From contig NZ_JADNAT010000044.1 of the NCBI RefSeq assembly GCF_015550425.1, positions 1-7,361 on the forward strand: a stretch of DNA of 7,361 bases, read 5' to 3'. This DNA comes from Clostridium sp. 1001275B_160808_H3. GTDB taxonomy: Bacteria; Bacillota; Clostridia; Clostridiales; Clostridiaceae. Positions 7,081 to 7,361 of this stretch are shown here, one piece after another. The notes beneath the pieces are model-generated. The model saw nothing but the letters and a program-made list of their open reading frames with translations. It did no database searches and had not been told where the DNA came from. Position numbers and translations under genes: made by a program. Every line of letters starts with the position of its first letter. Positions within the stretch are counted from its first letter, which is position 1.

Positions 7081-7114
7081 AAAAAGACTTAAGAATAAAT
7101 TCTTAAGTCTTTTT
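7081..7114. terminator. Intrinsic terminator of the right rRNA operon (symmetrical)
   Basis: A 15-bp perfect stem pairs AAAAAGACTTAAGAA (7081-7095) with TTCTTAAGTCTTTTT (7100-7114) around a TAAA loop. It begins 5 nt past the 5S 3' end. Because A-runs and T-runs flank both sides, it should terminate transcription on either strand. On the minus strand it ends the rRNA operon and so insulates glgA from rRNA read-through. Confidence 0.92.
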
Positions 7115-7119
7115 TAACG

Positions 7120-7236
7120 ACCTGGCAACGTTCTACTCTCCCACACAGTCTCCCATGCAGTACCATCGACGCTGTAGAGCTTAACTTTCCTGTTCGGAAT
7201 GGAAAGGAGTGTTTCCTCTACGCCATCATCACCAGA
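7120..7236 (-). rRNA. rrf: 5S ribosomal RNA (complete)
   Basis: The minus strand from 7236 reads TCTGGTGATGATGGCGTAGA and continues through the conserved CATTCCGAACAGGAAAG and GGGAGAGTAGAACGTTGCCA blocks to GGT at 7120. The length of 117 nt is typical of clostridial 5S rRNA. The two ends (TCTGG and CCAGG) pair as helix I with a G-U. It is the last gene of the rRNA operon entering from the right, 54 nt after the 23S and 5 nt before the terminator. End positions are certain to within a few bases. Confidence 0.96.
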
Positions 7237-7256
7237 TTTCAGAGTGTTCTCTGAAA
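7237..7256 (-). other. Hairpin abutting the 5S 5' end, likely processing element
   Basis: A perfect 8-bp stem (TTTCAGAG at 7237-7244 with CTCTGAAA at 7249-7256) closes a 4-nt loop. It occupies the 23S-5S spacer right next to the predicted 5S start. It probably guides maturation of the 5S precursor or keeps the spacer structured. The link to a specific nuclease is inference. Confidence 0.5.
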
Positions 7257-7290
7257 ATTGCACATGAATTAATTTTAAGCCTGTTTTTTA

Positions 7291-7361
7291 TTGGTCAAGC
7301 CCTCGACCTATTAGTATCAGTCAGCTAAATATGTTACCACACTTACACCTCTGACCTATCA
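7291..7361 (-). rRNA. rrl: 23S rRNA, 3' end (partial, runs off the right edge)
   Basis: The minus strand carries the hallmark 3' terminus of 23S rRNA: AGCTGACTGATACTAATAGG followed by TCGAGGGCTTGACC, ending near 7293-7291. Only about the last 71 nt are in the window. The spacing to the 5S (about 54 nt) is normal for a clostridial rRNA operon, and no tRNA is present in the spacer. Confidence 0.95.

Noticed and set aside
1..7361. CRISPR array, insertion sequence, phage genes or tRNA
   Set aside because: No spaced direct repeats, transposase-like protein, terminal inverted repeats or cloverleaf-capable sequence was seen on either strand.

Overview
The window suggests a low-GC Firmicute of the Clostridium sensu stricto type. 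The DNA is very AT-rich, the ribosome-binding sites are strong and purine-rich, the rRNA leader carries a boxA of the TGGTCTTTG type, and the coding content is a clostridial glycogen (granulose) cluster that includes glgD. I cannot name the species. Every gene lies on the minus strand, so transcription runs from high to low coordinates.

Layout in transcription order: the last ~71 nt of a 23S rRNA (7361-7291); a 54-nt spacer with a hairpin abutting the 5S; a complete 5S rRNA (7236-7120); and a 15-bp-stem terminator (7114-7081). A ~250-nt AT-rich non-coding region with only weak promoter candidates follows. Next come glgA (glycogen synthase, 6826-5393) and glgP (glycogen phosphorylase, 5367-2932), 25 nt apart, and a clear intrinsic terminator just after glgP. 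A second group, glgC (ADP-glucose pyrophosphorylase, 2772-1612) and glgD (its paralogous subunit, 1595-507), is 16 nt apart and has a possible promoter of its own. After glgD comes an 11-bp hairpin (415-461), a non-coding stretch with a 20-nt imperfect palindrome, and a strong rRNA promoter (TTGACA-17-TAAGAT, 176-148). The promoter leads through a ~130-nt leader into the very start of a 16S rRNA at the left edge.

The four proteins form a short pathway. GlgC, probably with GlgD, makes ADP-glucose from glucose-1-phosphate and ATP. GlgA adds the glucose to an alpha-1,4-glucan. GlgP releases glucose-1-phosphate from the same polymer by phosphorolysis. No branching or debranching enzyme lies in the window. 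GlgD keeps the fold but has lost every catalytic signature checked, so it is probably regulatory or structural.

The main architectural point is that the whole cluster sits between two co-directional rRNA operons only ~7 kb apart. I see no evidence of an undescribed system. The noteworthy items are the rRNA sandwich, the terminator that splits the glg cluster, the wrong-way U-tract of the hairpin after glgD, and DnaA-box-like sites upstream of glgA.
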